DNA of 46,521 nucleotides from contig NW_019775125.1 of the NCBI RefSeq assembly GCF_001039355.2, forward strand, positions 132,697 through 179,217, in the 5' to 3' direction. This document shows, piece after piece, positions 1 through 12,300 of this stretch; position 1 is the first letter of the stretch; each line of letters starts with the position of its first letter. The translations under genes and the position numbers were made by a program. Origin of the DNA: Lingula anatina (Eukaryota; Brachiopoda; Lingulata; Lingulida; Lingulidae). The notes under the pieces are model-generated. The model was not told where the DNA came from, made no database searches, and saw nothing but the letters and a program-made list of their open reading frames with translations.

Positions 1-1505
1 GAGAGAGAGAGAAAAAGTAAATAAAAATAAATAAGACAGTTACTATTCCTCAACTATCACTAACTTCCCTATCACTATATAAACCTTAATACTCACCCCA
101 ATGAGCCCACACTTACTTTATATCTGGTGGTGTATGCAAGCATACCATAGAACCTCAAAATGCCCAACATCCTGTGTCAAAATCCACAATAAATCTCAGC
201 AATCAACTCATTGGTAAAACTATTGATCCTGGCGCCTTGTTGATCACCCAGTGTGTGGCAGGCAGTGTTTTGGAGGGGTAGAATACTGCCTAGGCTGGGT
301 TCAATAAGAATATCAATACAGTCGGGAGGTACTTTAATACTGTGTCTCAAGTGAGGAATATGAGACTCCTGTGTCAACCTCTCGTGTTCTGGTCACAGTG
401 TCTATATTTGTGTGTTTTTGTCTGAAATATCTATCAGATAGACTCGGCAATGAGTGAGTGGCTCTGTGTCTGTACACACACACAATAAAAGCTATCTCAG
501 CCCTTGTATTTTTCTATCAACAAAAACATCTTTTCCTGTTTCTTATACACAAAAGCTTAGAATCTTTGCTCTTGTTGTGGTGTTCACAAAAGATCAAAGC
601 TTTCTCTAATCTGACCGAGGCTGTTCCGCTTTCACTCCTCCCGCTGTCTGGAATAAATCTGGGACAAACACAGCCCCGGCGTCGACCCCCAATTTCCGAT
701 AATGATCACAATGACAACAATGATGGTTATTTGATTCAGCAAATCTCCTATTCGGTACAACAGATCTGTCAATATCATCTGATATGGTTCTTTATAGGAT
801 GATAAAGCTTACACTTTTCTCTACCTTCTGATGACGGTGATAAAAACGGAACTCAAATCTCAAATTTAACCTCAAACAACTGTTACGTGATCAAGTACCC
901 AGCTGGAGCAATGAAGTTATTGATGAAAAACTCCCACTTTCTGATGACGATGATGTAAAAAACCTGAACTGAGACCTGTTGTTTGCTTTTCCGTTTACTG
1001 AACAACCATCCTGATCTGATACAGTTCCTTCATCAGCCTAGCATTGTAGTGGTTGTGAAAGTAAGCGTGTTTAGCAGCCCACTGCTATTCTAACCCTCCC
1101 TACACACAACAATAAGAAAATATTTGCCTTTCATTCTCTTCAATGACGCGCGACACGTCATACTGTGTGCCCCACTCTTAACAACATAAATGTCGCAAAA
1201 CTCGGTCCCTAATTCACACAACTGTTTACAAATTTGGTCAAATTAGGTTGGGGGACAAAGAGGTGTATTATTGTCTCTTGTCGGTCTTAACAAATGTCTG
1301 CAAATCCGAGCAAATCTATTGACAAAGGATGTTATCGTTGTCCCCCGGCCAGTGAAAAAATTGTCCCTAAACTTGTTCCCATTATTCAGCTCAGTGTTGA
1401 CAAATACTGAAACAAATGAACTGTCACTGTCTCCAGCTGACCACAGCAAAATATGCCACCCAATCTGTCGCAATATTATCCAATTTAGTGACAAATATAG
1501 TTTAA
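1..1505. other. Non-coding stretch left of the fold-back MITE
   Basis: It starts with a GA microsatellite. No splice-bounded frame with recognisable homology was found. Two short inverted motifs (GGGGGACAA near 1252 and TTGTCCCCC near 1338) could be the ends of a small MITE relic, but the arms are too short to be sure. It probably belongs to a phosphatase intron, since the PDZ exons should lie further left. Confidence 0.4.
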
Positions 1506-1763
1506 GGCTTCATTCACATGCAATGTCTATTTTATAAATTCTATTTTCTATTCGCGGTATGTCTTATGGTCACGGTCTGTGCCCTGAATATCCCGCGGCG
1601 TAATTACTGGCAGCGCGAGCCAGTTACTATAAGTCACTCTAAGTAACTGGCTCGCGCTGCCAGTAATTACGTGGCGGGATATTCAGGGCACAGACCGTGA
1701 TCATAAGATAGCGCGAATAGAAAATAGATTTTTAGAAAATAGACATTCCATGTGACCGAAGCC
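1506..1763. mobile_element. Fold-back MITE (family 1), complete
   Basis: 258-bp element made almost entirely of two inverted arms. Left end GGCTTCATTCACATGCAATG, right end the reverse complement with few changes, flanked by TAA at 1503-1505 and 1764-1766. The arms run through CACGGTCTGTGCCCTGAATA and the GC-rich GCAGCGCGAGCCAGTTACT to a short AT-rich centre. TAA duplications fit PIF/Harbinger-type insertion. It has no coding capacity. Confidence 0.85.
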
Positions 1764-1781
1764 TAAATCCCCCCCCCCCCT

Positions 1782-1782
1782 N
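1782..1782. other. Contig join (single N)
   Basis: Single ambiguous base between C-runs. The sequence after it repeats the interior of the MITE just before it and ends in the same CCTAAATCCCCCC flank, as expected from two overlapping contig ends joined head to tail. Confidence 0.7.
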
Positions 1783-1909
1783 TGGTCACGGTCTGTGCCC
1801 TGAATATCCCGCGGCGTAATTACTGGCAGCGCGAGCCAGTTACTATAAGTCACTATAAGTAACTGGCTCGCGCTGCCAGTAATTACGTGGCGGGATATTC
1901 AGGGCACAG
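1783..1909. mobile_element. Second, partial copy of the family 1 MITE, likely an assembly duplicate
   Basis: It repeats the central palindrome of the preceding element but lacks the outer part of both arms. The right break is followed by the same CCTAAATCCCCC flank as the complete copy. Collapse of a long hairpin during sequencing or assembly would give this. Confidence 0.6.
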
Positions 1910-3286
1910 CCTAAATCCCCCCCCCCTTCCGTGTCCAAAAAAGGTTCAGAATTGATAAGTATAGTTTTACGTTCAGAACGAGATCTCAAATCTGACCAAA
2001 TCTTCTAAGAAAAAAAAAGAAAAGAAAAAAAAAAAACTACTGCTACATGTTCCTACATAAAACAAACATCACAGATCATCAGTGATCAATTTCCATTACA
2101 AGGGATATTCTAGTAAAATAGCAAAACTTATATAAATACTAGACATACTCTTATCGCCTTCTGGCACCATCTAACAGAAAAGAGATCACACACACTGCCA
2201 ACAACATTGCTTTTGCACATAGTGACATAGGATACATCAGAACATAAACCCACACTCCTGATCTTACTGAATCACAACCCCACACTTCCAAATGTAATTA
2301 CTTTCCACTACAATAATCCAATCTATGTATGACAATATTTACAAGGTTAGCGCACCAATTACTCTACACACAATACTTCCAATCTACAGTACAGCCAATT
2401 ATCAACTCAGCGCTTCATTGTATAAAAAATGTAGCCACCTAAAGAAGAAAAACATGTTTGCTTGGTCAATTATTCTTCCGTTGGTCTAAAAGATTTTACA
2501 TTTGTCTGAAGGATTTTACGGACACAAAAGAGGTTGTGCCCTCCAAAACAGCGCTATCAATGTCTGGTCGTAAGAGCTCACACCAGTATCATTGTTATAT
2601 TGTTACAACGGCATTGTCAACCAGTAGAGCTGATCTTGTTATATTTATAACTGTGAACAGGTGTGCACAGGTATAACCAGGACAGGTCAAAGGTCACAGG
2701 ACAAAGGTCACTGATGAAAAGAGAGGCTTGAGGGGTCAGCAAGTACTGGGGATATATCATGTCCTCGGCTGATCTGTGGCATAACCACTTCAACTGTGGA
2801 GGAACAATGTACATGTACCATCCTCTAAAGACATTTTCTCAGTTAATTTGCTCAAAAGTAAATTTGCCATGAAAAAGAAAGTTGTGAATTTAATTCTTTT
2901 TAAGCCTGAAATAAATGTACAATGTAGCAGATGCAGAACATTTGTAATTGTCATGCTTGTGTCATGCCTATCACACACACATACACACATTTTAAGATCG
3001 ATAAAAAAATACATGCAGTGTTTGCTTTGAAGGACATACGAGTGTGGAAAAAAAAATGAAAACAAAGATTGAATCCGCAATGTACATAATACAAAATTTC
3101 TTCAGATCAATCAGCTTGTTGTACCTAAAGGCAACACAATAAAATAGGTGATATAACATATTAAAATATAAAACATTTAATACTGTGCATCAGATCCTTC
3201 CTCTTTATTATCATACCACATGACACCACATTATAGCATTATGCCAGGATAAACAAGTTCATTAGTAAAACAAACCCAAAATAACA
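1910..3286. other. Non-coding stretch with a cluster of AGGTCA half-sites
   Basis: No exon recognised. It contains a poly-A-rich patch near 2010, a short CA run near 2972-2990 and four AGGTCA-like half-sites at 7-bp steps from 2684. It precedes the left boundary of the duplicated block at about 3287. Confidence 0.4.
2684..2710 (+). promoter_or_regulatory. Four tandem nuclear-receptor half-sites (DR1 spacing)
   Basis: AGGTCA at 2684, AGGTCA at 2691, AGGACA at 2698 and AGGTCA at 2705, each separated by one base, so three successive DR1 arrangements. DR1 is a known binding format for RXR, HNF4 and COUP-TF type receptors. It may also be a short simple repeat of a 7-bp unit; no promoter is recognised nearby. 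Confidence 0.3.
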
Positions 3287-4101
3287 CGCACAGCACATAA
3301 TATGGGTTATACTGAAAACCAAAAAACACTCCAAAACGTGTGTCTAGGACCCATGACAAAGCAGCTACAAGGTCTAGTAACGCCCTTGATCCAATCACTG
3401 AGCAATGCAGGGAAAACACCTGTGCTAACAAGGTACACGTGTGAGATCATTCCTTTGAAGTTTTTCCTTGCTCTACTCTAGATAAGGCAGGTTTGGATTT
3501 ACCATCTGTATCCTTTCAAATTCCTTATTGGCTTTGGTATGTTCTTTAGCAGGGTGACAGTGTCTGTAAGCTTGGCACAGATTGAAGTGGGAGGTGTAAA
3601 AGGGGGAAAGAACGTCACACCACTTTATGTCATTAACTCAAGCCGTGTCTCAGAATAAACTTGCATCTGGTCTCAATTAAATAATGACAAATGTCTGAAA
3701 AGGGGACTGGGGGAAGGGTTCTGTATGTGATTCCAGACATAAAAGATTGGGGGTAGGGATTCTATATGTGATTCTATATATAAAATGACCTGGGAGTGGA
3801 AGGGTAAGGCAAAGGGGAGGAGGGGTAAGTGACAAGTTACAAAACCAACCGTCAACAAAACCACAAAGCAAACAAGCAGCAAAACAGCAACTAAGTGAGA
3901 GCGCAACCAAATTATATTCCTTAAAAAAATTCTGCAAAATCTACATCAGTATCATCTCATTCAAGCAGCTAAAGGCCAATGGAGATTTCAGCATGAGTAT
4001 GGTATGCACATACATTGTGGTAGCTATTCTATGATCTCCACAGCAGTCTCAACTACCACACTGCAGAGTGCTCAACTAACACAATCCAGTGCTGTAATCA
4101 C

Positions 4102-4248
4102 CTGCAGTCTGCCCAGCTGCCAGAGGCGCCCTCTGGTGACAGGCACCATGGGGGGTCTGAAAGGCATCCTGGGAAGGGAAGGCCTATAGTGGAGCAGGCG
4201 GGGAGAATGTTTCACAAAGCTTCTATTTCTTGTGAATGGCGATGTTGG
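4102..4248 (-). CDS. PTPN4: Candidate exon E14, copy in the first repeat block
   Basis: Same 147-nt open stretch, splice sites and translation as 8899-9045, with no base change visible between the copies. It is the allelic counterpart if the two blocks are haplotypes. It is the leftmost coding segment I can assign; PDZ exons are expected further left, outside the window. Confidence 0.45.
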
Positions 4249-7200
4249 CTGAAACATGAAATAATTTTTGAAGAAAAATGATAATTCTGGGTAACTGATT
4301 TTAAAAAGCTCCTTTTTAAGGACATGTCCATATCCTGATTTTCTGAAGTACAGGGGTGAAAGGGAAAAATATATGTCATTTTTTAAAACCCTTTTTCCTA
4401 CAATTCAAGTTTCTTGTAGAGCAGATAGCATGCAACATCTGAAACACAGAATTCACTTTTCAAAGCAAAACATGGACTGTTTTATTCTTTCTTCAAGCTA
4501 AAATTCTGGGGAAAAAAAAAAAGGGACAGCATAAGCATACTGGCCACTCTTAGGTCAAGTGGTACTTTGTACTGGTCACTTAACTGAAGTCAAACAGTCA
4601 GTAAGCTGGTCAATGCGGTCATTTCTAAACATTCCACCAAGTCAGCCACATACCTGTGAATGTGATATTTTGATTGTTATATCACCCCTAGGGCCTTCTG
4701 TCACATTGATTGCCGGTCACCTTAACAGATAACGCACCAAGCATTCAACATTCCTCCTACTCAATTTAATATCACTTTTGTACTCCCACCCTTTGTCGTA
4801 ATAACTACAATACCACAGAATTAGATGATCCACCTTTTCTCAATCATGTCCACAGACAGGTGTATCAACTTTCAAAACACGGTACCAACCTGTGCTCTAC
4901 CTTTACTGGTACCACTGGACAACCTAAATACCCATGATAACATCAACAATTGATTTGAAATAGCCACAGGGATGTCCAACTTATAATTGCTTGACCAGTA
5001 AAATTATGGTACTATGCAAATAGAAAATAGAAAGGAGGTTCTATAACTCTTGGTTTGGCCACTAACATGAGAATTATAACATTTTGACAGAAAGGAATAG
5101 GTAAATAAAAATATCTGATAACCAGAAGACTAGTTACAACCATAGTCTTTCAGCATATAAGCTGGGGGGGGGTCTCCATGCAGGTTTGCTATGTGGACTT
5201 TGAAAACCAACTATATAATATCAAAGCCATAACAAAATAATAACACTTATTAACAACTGTGAAGTAGCCACAAAGCTTGAAAGCCAGTCACAAACTTCCT
5301 GACCAGACAAAATTACCAGCCAGGGAAAATTATAGTAATAAGTCCATACAAGAAGGTGTCTTGTTTGTGACAGAATAGAATTAACAGCTGGGGTACTTTA
5401 CTTTGGTAGATACCAGTTTAATTAAAAAAAGCTTAAAAAACAAACAATAAGTATGCCAGTATTTACTGCTGATGGTATGTCTTCATATATGCAGAAATTA
5501 GTATTTTGTATTCTGTGTTGCCTTGATAACATGTTATAATTAATGACAAAATGACATCTGGGTATGGCCAATATTAGGACCACAATGATTATTAAAAAAT
5601 TGACAGTGAATTAAAATGTTGATTGCGTGCTTTCAGCAGTAAATTACAATCATTTGAAGATACATCAGGAAACAATAGATGCATAGAATTTTGTATTTCA
5701 AGTGAAAGCCTTAGCTCATACCTCTCCAACAACAACAACAACAAAAAAAAAAAATAATAATTTGAAAGTGAGCAAAAAATCCAATCTACCTGATGACACA
5801 CACACCAGTGATTCATTCTCCTTCACTCAGAACATTACCAATCACCTATCATGATAACATACAAATCATACACACCATTTTAACAACAGCTGAAAGAGAA
5901 TGGAGTACTGGAAAAAAATCAATGATACAGAACAACCAATAAATATTTCCACATACGCCATGAACCTTCTATATCAATACAAAACACAAAATATTTATAA
6001 GAACATCAGCATAGTCTAAGAAAAGTCAAACACACAATAAAAGATGAAAAGAATGTCAATATATAGCAATGTGTAGTACTACATAGGCACACCAATGATA
6101 AACTAAGACAACAGTTATTATTCAAAAACTTCTTGAAATGCAAAACAATGATGAGCACATATATCATTTAAAGAAACAAAATATGCAGAACCCTGCTTGA
6201 AAGCATCTTTGAAAGAATCCTAGGGTCGCCTTGCATTTAACTTCACATAGTGTATGATGGCAATAAACTCAGTCAAATGTGAATAAGACACGTACAATTT
6301 GAAGCAAATATGTATCAGAAAAAGGTGGCATGGCTAAAGTGAGTTTGGTGGGTGGGTATGTGGAGGTGGGGTTAATGTTATAACAGGTTATTATATTTTG
6401 AAAAAGAAATATGTCATATGGATAAAACATCAACACAGTCTCTAGGTACAAGAGAGACAATATGAAGGAAAAATAAATCTGTACTCACCACAAATTCATG
6501 ATAATCGGGCAGCTCAAAGGACTGCTGGGACATGCTAGTATTTTCATCTAGATAGTAATCCTGCATCTTAGCTGGCACTGGTGGAACAAATCCTCCCTCA
6601 CTGGAATGAACAAACAGGGAACCAGTCATATATTAAGTTATCAAACAGGGAACCAATCAGAAATTGCCTATCTAAGGCCTGTTTCACCAGTTGAAAGATC
6701 GATTACCAGGAAACTGTTTGAAGCACTGTCACCAATTTTTTTCCACAAGATAAATTAGTTGTGGTCTACATAAATAATATACTGCACTTGTTTTGTAACA
6801 AGAGAAACATGACTTATCATTCAGACCAGTACCTATAATTATTTACCTTGAACAGAAGTAGACCTAATGTTGGGTCTGAAAATTTAGATTTATTTTGGGA
6901 CTAAAGCCAATCTGTGAAACCTGCCCACAAAACTCTGCAGATATCCCTCAATGACTACAAACATTTTAGTATTTACTGAGTTTTATCTTCATGTTATTTA
7001 ACTTCCATCACAGATCCATCCATCTTCTGACAGAAAAAAACAGACACCTGTTAATGTTAACTTAAAAATCTGACAGTCATCCGGAAGACCCAGAATACGG
7101 TCTCAATCCGTCCCTGAGAGTAGCAAATGGATGACTGCAAGGTACCACTCGCTTTACAGCTGGCACACTGCCGGTTTAAACGCAGTTAAAATTCTAAACG

Positions 7201-9310
7201 TGTGAACTCGGCCCGACATCTTGCACAAGTAACTGTGGGAGTATCTATGTCTCAGTATATCACAGCTGTGGAGACATGATCCCAGCTTGTACTGCACATA
7301 TACATACACCCACTATATACCAGTGGAAAATACAGTAATTAGAACATACTGAATATAGCACAACCCAAGTTATGGTAATTTGGTAGCTGATAACAATATA
7401 CAAAGAAGTCATTTACCATAACTTAGTAGAATTCAATTTTGTGATAAACTTCTTTTGTATATCTGCCTAGTCCAAAAATCGATCAATCAATCTATAAAAA
7501 AATTAATTGCCTTATAATGTTATGTGAAATTGACAATAAATCCTGTTATTTATGTTTTTTTTTTCTTTTTTTACTTACTGAGCCCAATAGTATCCCATAA
7601 AGCAAGGTTCTGTATAACCACCAGTCCTATGACAGACATATTAATCAATGGATTGAACTACAAATAACATCAGAGAATACTTGTGGTGAAATCTAGGAAG
7701 TGATCACAGATGATTCAATGAAACCCGCCTCATCTTTCTGCCCACACTGACAGTGGACGACCTCTTCACTCAGATGAACTTATTAATTTTGAATAATGAG
7801 GATGGAATATATTTTACCGTTGACTAAGTCATTAATTCTTCTTTAAGCTGGAATGACGACTGCCATGTGTTATGTCTACTTGGGTTTATCTTGTTTCTCA
7901 ATTATTCTTCCCCCTCAGTAATCATTCCTATCTCTATTATTAGATAGTCATTTTTCAGCTATGCTAATGAGTGTCATCTTTCACGTTCACACTATAAAAC
8001 ATTACTCCCTCTATCCCCTCTCTTCTTCCTTCCCCGCACTAGACTCCCCTCACACCCCCTCCTCTCTCTCTCTCTNAAAATAACAAGCACAGCACATAAT
8101 ATGGGTTATACTGAAAACCAAAAAACACTCCAAAACGTGTGTCTAGGACCCATGACAAAGCAGCTACAAGGTCTAGTAACGCCCTTGATCCAATCACTGA
8201 GCAATGCAGGGAAAACACCTGTGCTAACAAGGTGCACGTGTGAGATCATTCCTTTGAAGTTTTCCCTTGCTCTACTCTAGATAAGGCAGGTTTGGATTTA
8301 CCATCTGTATCCTTTCAAATTTCTTATTGGCTTTGGTATGTTCTTTAACAGGGTGACAGTGTCTGTAAGCTTGGCACAGATTGAAGTGGGAGGTGTAAAA
8401 GGGGGAAAGAATGTCACACCACTTCATGTCATTAACTCAAGCCGTGTCTCAGAATGAACTTGCATCTGGTCTCAATTAAATAATGACAAATGTCTGAAAA
8501 GGGGACTGGGGGGGTTCTGTATGTGATTCCAGACATAAAAGATTGGGGGTAGGGATTCTATATGTGATTCTATATATAAAATGACCTGGGAGTGGAAGGG
8601 TAAGGCAAAGGGGAGGAGGGGTAAGTGACAAGTTACAAAACCAACCGTCATTATAAACCACAAAGCAAACAAGCAGCAAAACAGCAACTAAGTGAGAGCG
8701 CAACCAAATCATATTCCTTAAAAAAATTCTGCAAAATCTACATCAATATCATCTCATTCAAGCAGCTAAAGGCCAATGGAGATTTCAGCATGAGTATGGT
8801 ATGTACATACATTGTGGTAGCTATTCTATGATCTCCACAGCAGTCTCAACTACCACACTGCAGAGTGCTCAACTAACACAATCCAGTGCTGTAATCACCT
8901 GCAGTCTGCCCAGCTGCCAGAGGCGCCCTCTGGTGACAGGCACCATGGGGGGTCTGAAAGGCATCCTGGGAAGGGAAGGCCTATAGTGGAGCAGGCGGGG
9001 AGAATGTTTCACAAAGCTTCTATTTCTTGTGAATGGCGATGTTGGCTGAAACATGAAATAATTTTTGAAGAAAAATGATAATTCTGGGTAACTGATTTTT
9101 AAAAGCTCCTTTTTAAGGACATGTCCATATCCTGATTTTCTAAAGTACAGGGGTAAAAGGGAAAATATATGTCATTTTTATACCCTTTTTCCTACTATTC
9201 AAGCTATTCAAGTTTCTTGTAGAGCAGATAGCATGCAACATCTGAAACACAGAATTCACTTTTCAAAGCAAAACATGGACTGTTTTATTCTTTCTTCAAG
9301 CTAAAATTCT

Positions 9311-9343
<33 letters not shown>

Positions 9344-12300
9344 AGAAGTGATAGCATAAGCATATTGGTCACTCTTAGGTCAAGTGGTACTTTGTACTGG
9401 TGACTTAACTGAAGTCAAACAGTCAGTAAGCTGGTCAATGCGGTCATTTCTAAACATTCCACCAAGTCAGCCACATACCTGTGAATGTGATATTTTGATT
9501 GTTATATCACCCCTAGGGCCTTCTGTCACATTGATTGCCGGTCACCTTAACAGATAATGCACCAAGCATTCAACATTCCTCCTACTCAATTTAATATCAC
9601 TTTTGTACTCCCACCCTTTGTCGTAATAACTACAATATCACAGAATTAGATGATCCACCTTTTCTCAATCATGTCCACAGACAGGTGTATCAACTTTCAA
9701 AACACGGTACCAACCTGTGCTCTACCTTTACTGGTACCACTGGACAACCTAAATACCCATGATAACATCAACAATTTATTTGAAATAGCCACAGGGATGT
9801 CCAACTTATAATTCCTTGACCAGTAAAATTATGGTAATATGCAAATAAAAAGGAGATTCTATACTTCTTGATTTGGCCACTCACTCTTGAATTATAACAT
9901 CTTGACGGAAAGGAATAAGTAACATCATAAAAGTAAATAAAATATCTGATAACAAGAAGACAAGTTACAACCATAGTCTTTCAGCATATAAGCTCAGTTT
10001 TTTTATTTTTTTTTTTACCCATGCAAGTGTGTTATGTGGTCTTTAAAGACCAACTCTATAATATCAAAGCCATAACATGATAATAACACTAATTAATGAC
10101 TGTGAAGTAGCCACAAAGCTTGAAAGCCAGTCTCAAACATCTTGACCAGTCAAAACTACCAGACCGGGAAAATTATAGTAATAAGTCCATACAAGAAGGT
10201 GTCTTGTTTGTGACAGAATAGGATTAACAGCTGGGGTACTTTACTTTGGTAGATAACAGTTTAATTAAAAAAGTCCCGAAAAAACATACAATAAGTATGC
10301 CAGTATTTACTGTTGATGTTATGTCTACATATCTGGAGTTAATTAGTATTTTGTTCTCTGTGTTGTCTTGGTAACATGTTATAATTTATGACAAAATGAC
10401 AGCTGGGTGTGGCCAATATTAGGGCCACAATGATTATAGAAAAAAAAACTGACAGCGAAGTAAAATGTTGATTGCATGTTTTCAACAGTTAATTACATTT
10501 ATTTGAAGATACATCAGGAAACAACCGACGCATAGCATTTTGTATTTCAAGTGAGTCTCTGCTCATACCTCCTTAACAAAAAACTTAATTTGAAAGTGAG
10601 CAAAAAATCCATTCAACCTGATGACACACACACCAGTGATTCATTCTCCTTCACTCAGAACATTACCAATCACCTATCATGATAACATACAAATTATACA
10701 CACCATTTTAACAACAGCTGAAAGAGAACGGGGAACTGGAAAAAAAATCAATGATACGAACAACCAATAAATATTTTCACATATGTCATAAACCTTCTAT
10801 ATCAATACAAAACACAAAATATTTATAAGAACATCAGCATAGTCTAAGAAAAGTCAAATAAACACACAATAAAAGATGAAAAGAATGTCAATATATAACC
10901 ATGTGTAGTACTACACAGGCACACCAATGATAAACTAACAGTTATTATTCAAAAACTTCTCGAAATGCAAAACAATGATGAGTGCATAAATCATTTAAAG
11001 AAACAAATATATACAGAACCCTGCTTGAAAGAATCCTTGAAAGAATCCTAGGGTCGCCTTGCATTTAACTTCACATAGGGTATGATGGCAATAAACTCAG
11101 TCAAATGTGAATAAGACACGTATAATTTGAAGCAAATATGTATCAGAAAAAGGTGGCATGGCTAAAGTGAGTTTGGTGGGTGGGTATGTAGAGATGGGGT
11201 GAATGTTATAACAGGTTATTATATTTTGAAAAAGAAATATGTCATATGGATAAAGACATCGACACAGTCTCTAGGTACAAGAGAAAAGACAATATGAAGG
11301 AAAAATAAATCTGTACTCACCACAAATTCATGATAATCGGGCAGCTCAAAGGACTGCTGGGACATACTAGTATTTTCATCTAGATAGTAATCCTGCATCT
11401 TAGCTGGTACTGGTGGAACAAATCCTCCCTCACTGGAATGAACAAACAGGGAACCAGTCATATATTAAGTTATCAAACAGGGAACCAATCAGATATTGCC
11501 TGTCTGAGGCCTGTTTCACCAATTGAAAGATCGATTACCAGGAAACTGTTTGAAGCACTGTCACCAATTTTTTTTCCACAAGATAAATTAGTTGTGGTCT
11601 ACATAAATAATATACTGCACTTGTTTTGTAACAATAGAGACATGGCTTATCATTTAGACCAGTACCTATAATTATTTACCTTGAACAGAAGTAGACTAAG
11701 GCTTCATTCACATGCAATGTCTATTTTCTAAATTCTATTTTCTATTCGCGGTATGTCTTATGATCACGGTCTGTGCCCTTAATATCCCGCGGCGTAATTA
11801 CTGGCAGCGCGAGCCAGTTACTATAAGTTACTATAAGTAACTGGCTCGCGCTGCCAGTAATTACGCGGCGGGATATTCAGGGCACAGACCGTGATCATAA
11901 GATAGCGCGAATAGAAAATAGAATTTAGAAAACAGACATTCCATGTGAACGAAGCCCTAATGTTGGGTCTGAAAATTTAGATTTATTTTGGGACTATAGC
12001 CAATCTGTGAAACCTGCCCACTGTCTACAGAACTCTGCAGAAATCCCTCAATGACTACAAACATTTACTGAGTTTTATCTTCATGTTATTTAACTTCCAT
12101 CACAGTCAGGGGTGGATCTGGTATATTGATCCATCTTCCATTTCTTACCGTCTTCAGACAGAAAAAAATAGACACCTGTCAATGTTAACTTAAAAATCTG
12201 AAAGTTATCGGGAAGACCCAGAATACGGTCTCAATCCGTCCCTGAGAGTAGCAAATGGATGACTGCAAGGTACCACTCGCTTTACAGCTGGCACACTGCC

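Larger units (their letters stand above)
3287..8075. repeat. Duplicated block, copy 1
   Basis: Near-identical over its whole length to 8077-13210. It carries E14 and E13 copies and ends in the same CT microsatellite at an N. Differences are scattered substitutions, length changes in A-runs and the absence of the family 1 MITE present at 11700. The pattern fits two alleles of one locus. Confidence 0.85.

Noticed and set aside
177-377. 66-residue minus-strand frame (SIKVPPDCIDILIEPSLGS)
   Set aside because: It looks protein-like in part but has no splice signals in the needed phase and does not resemble PDZ or phosphatase sequence.
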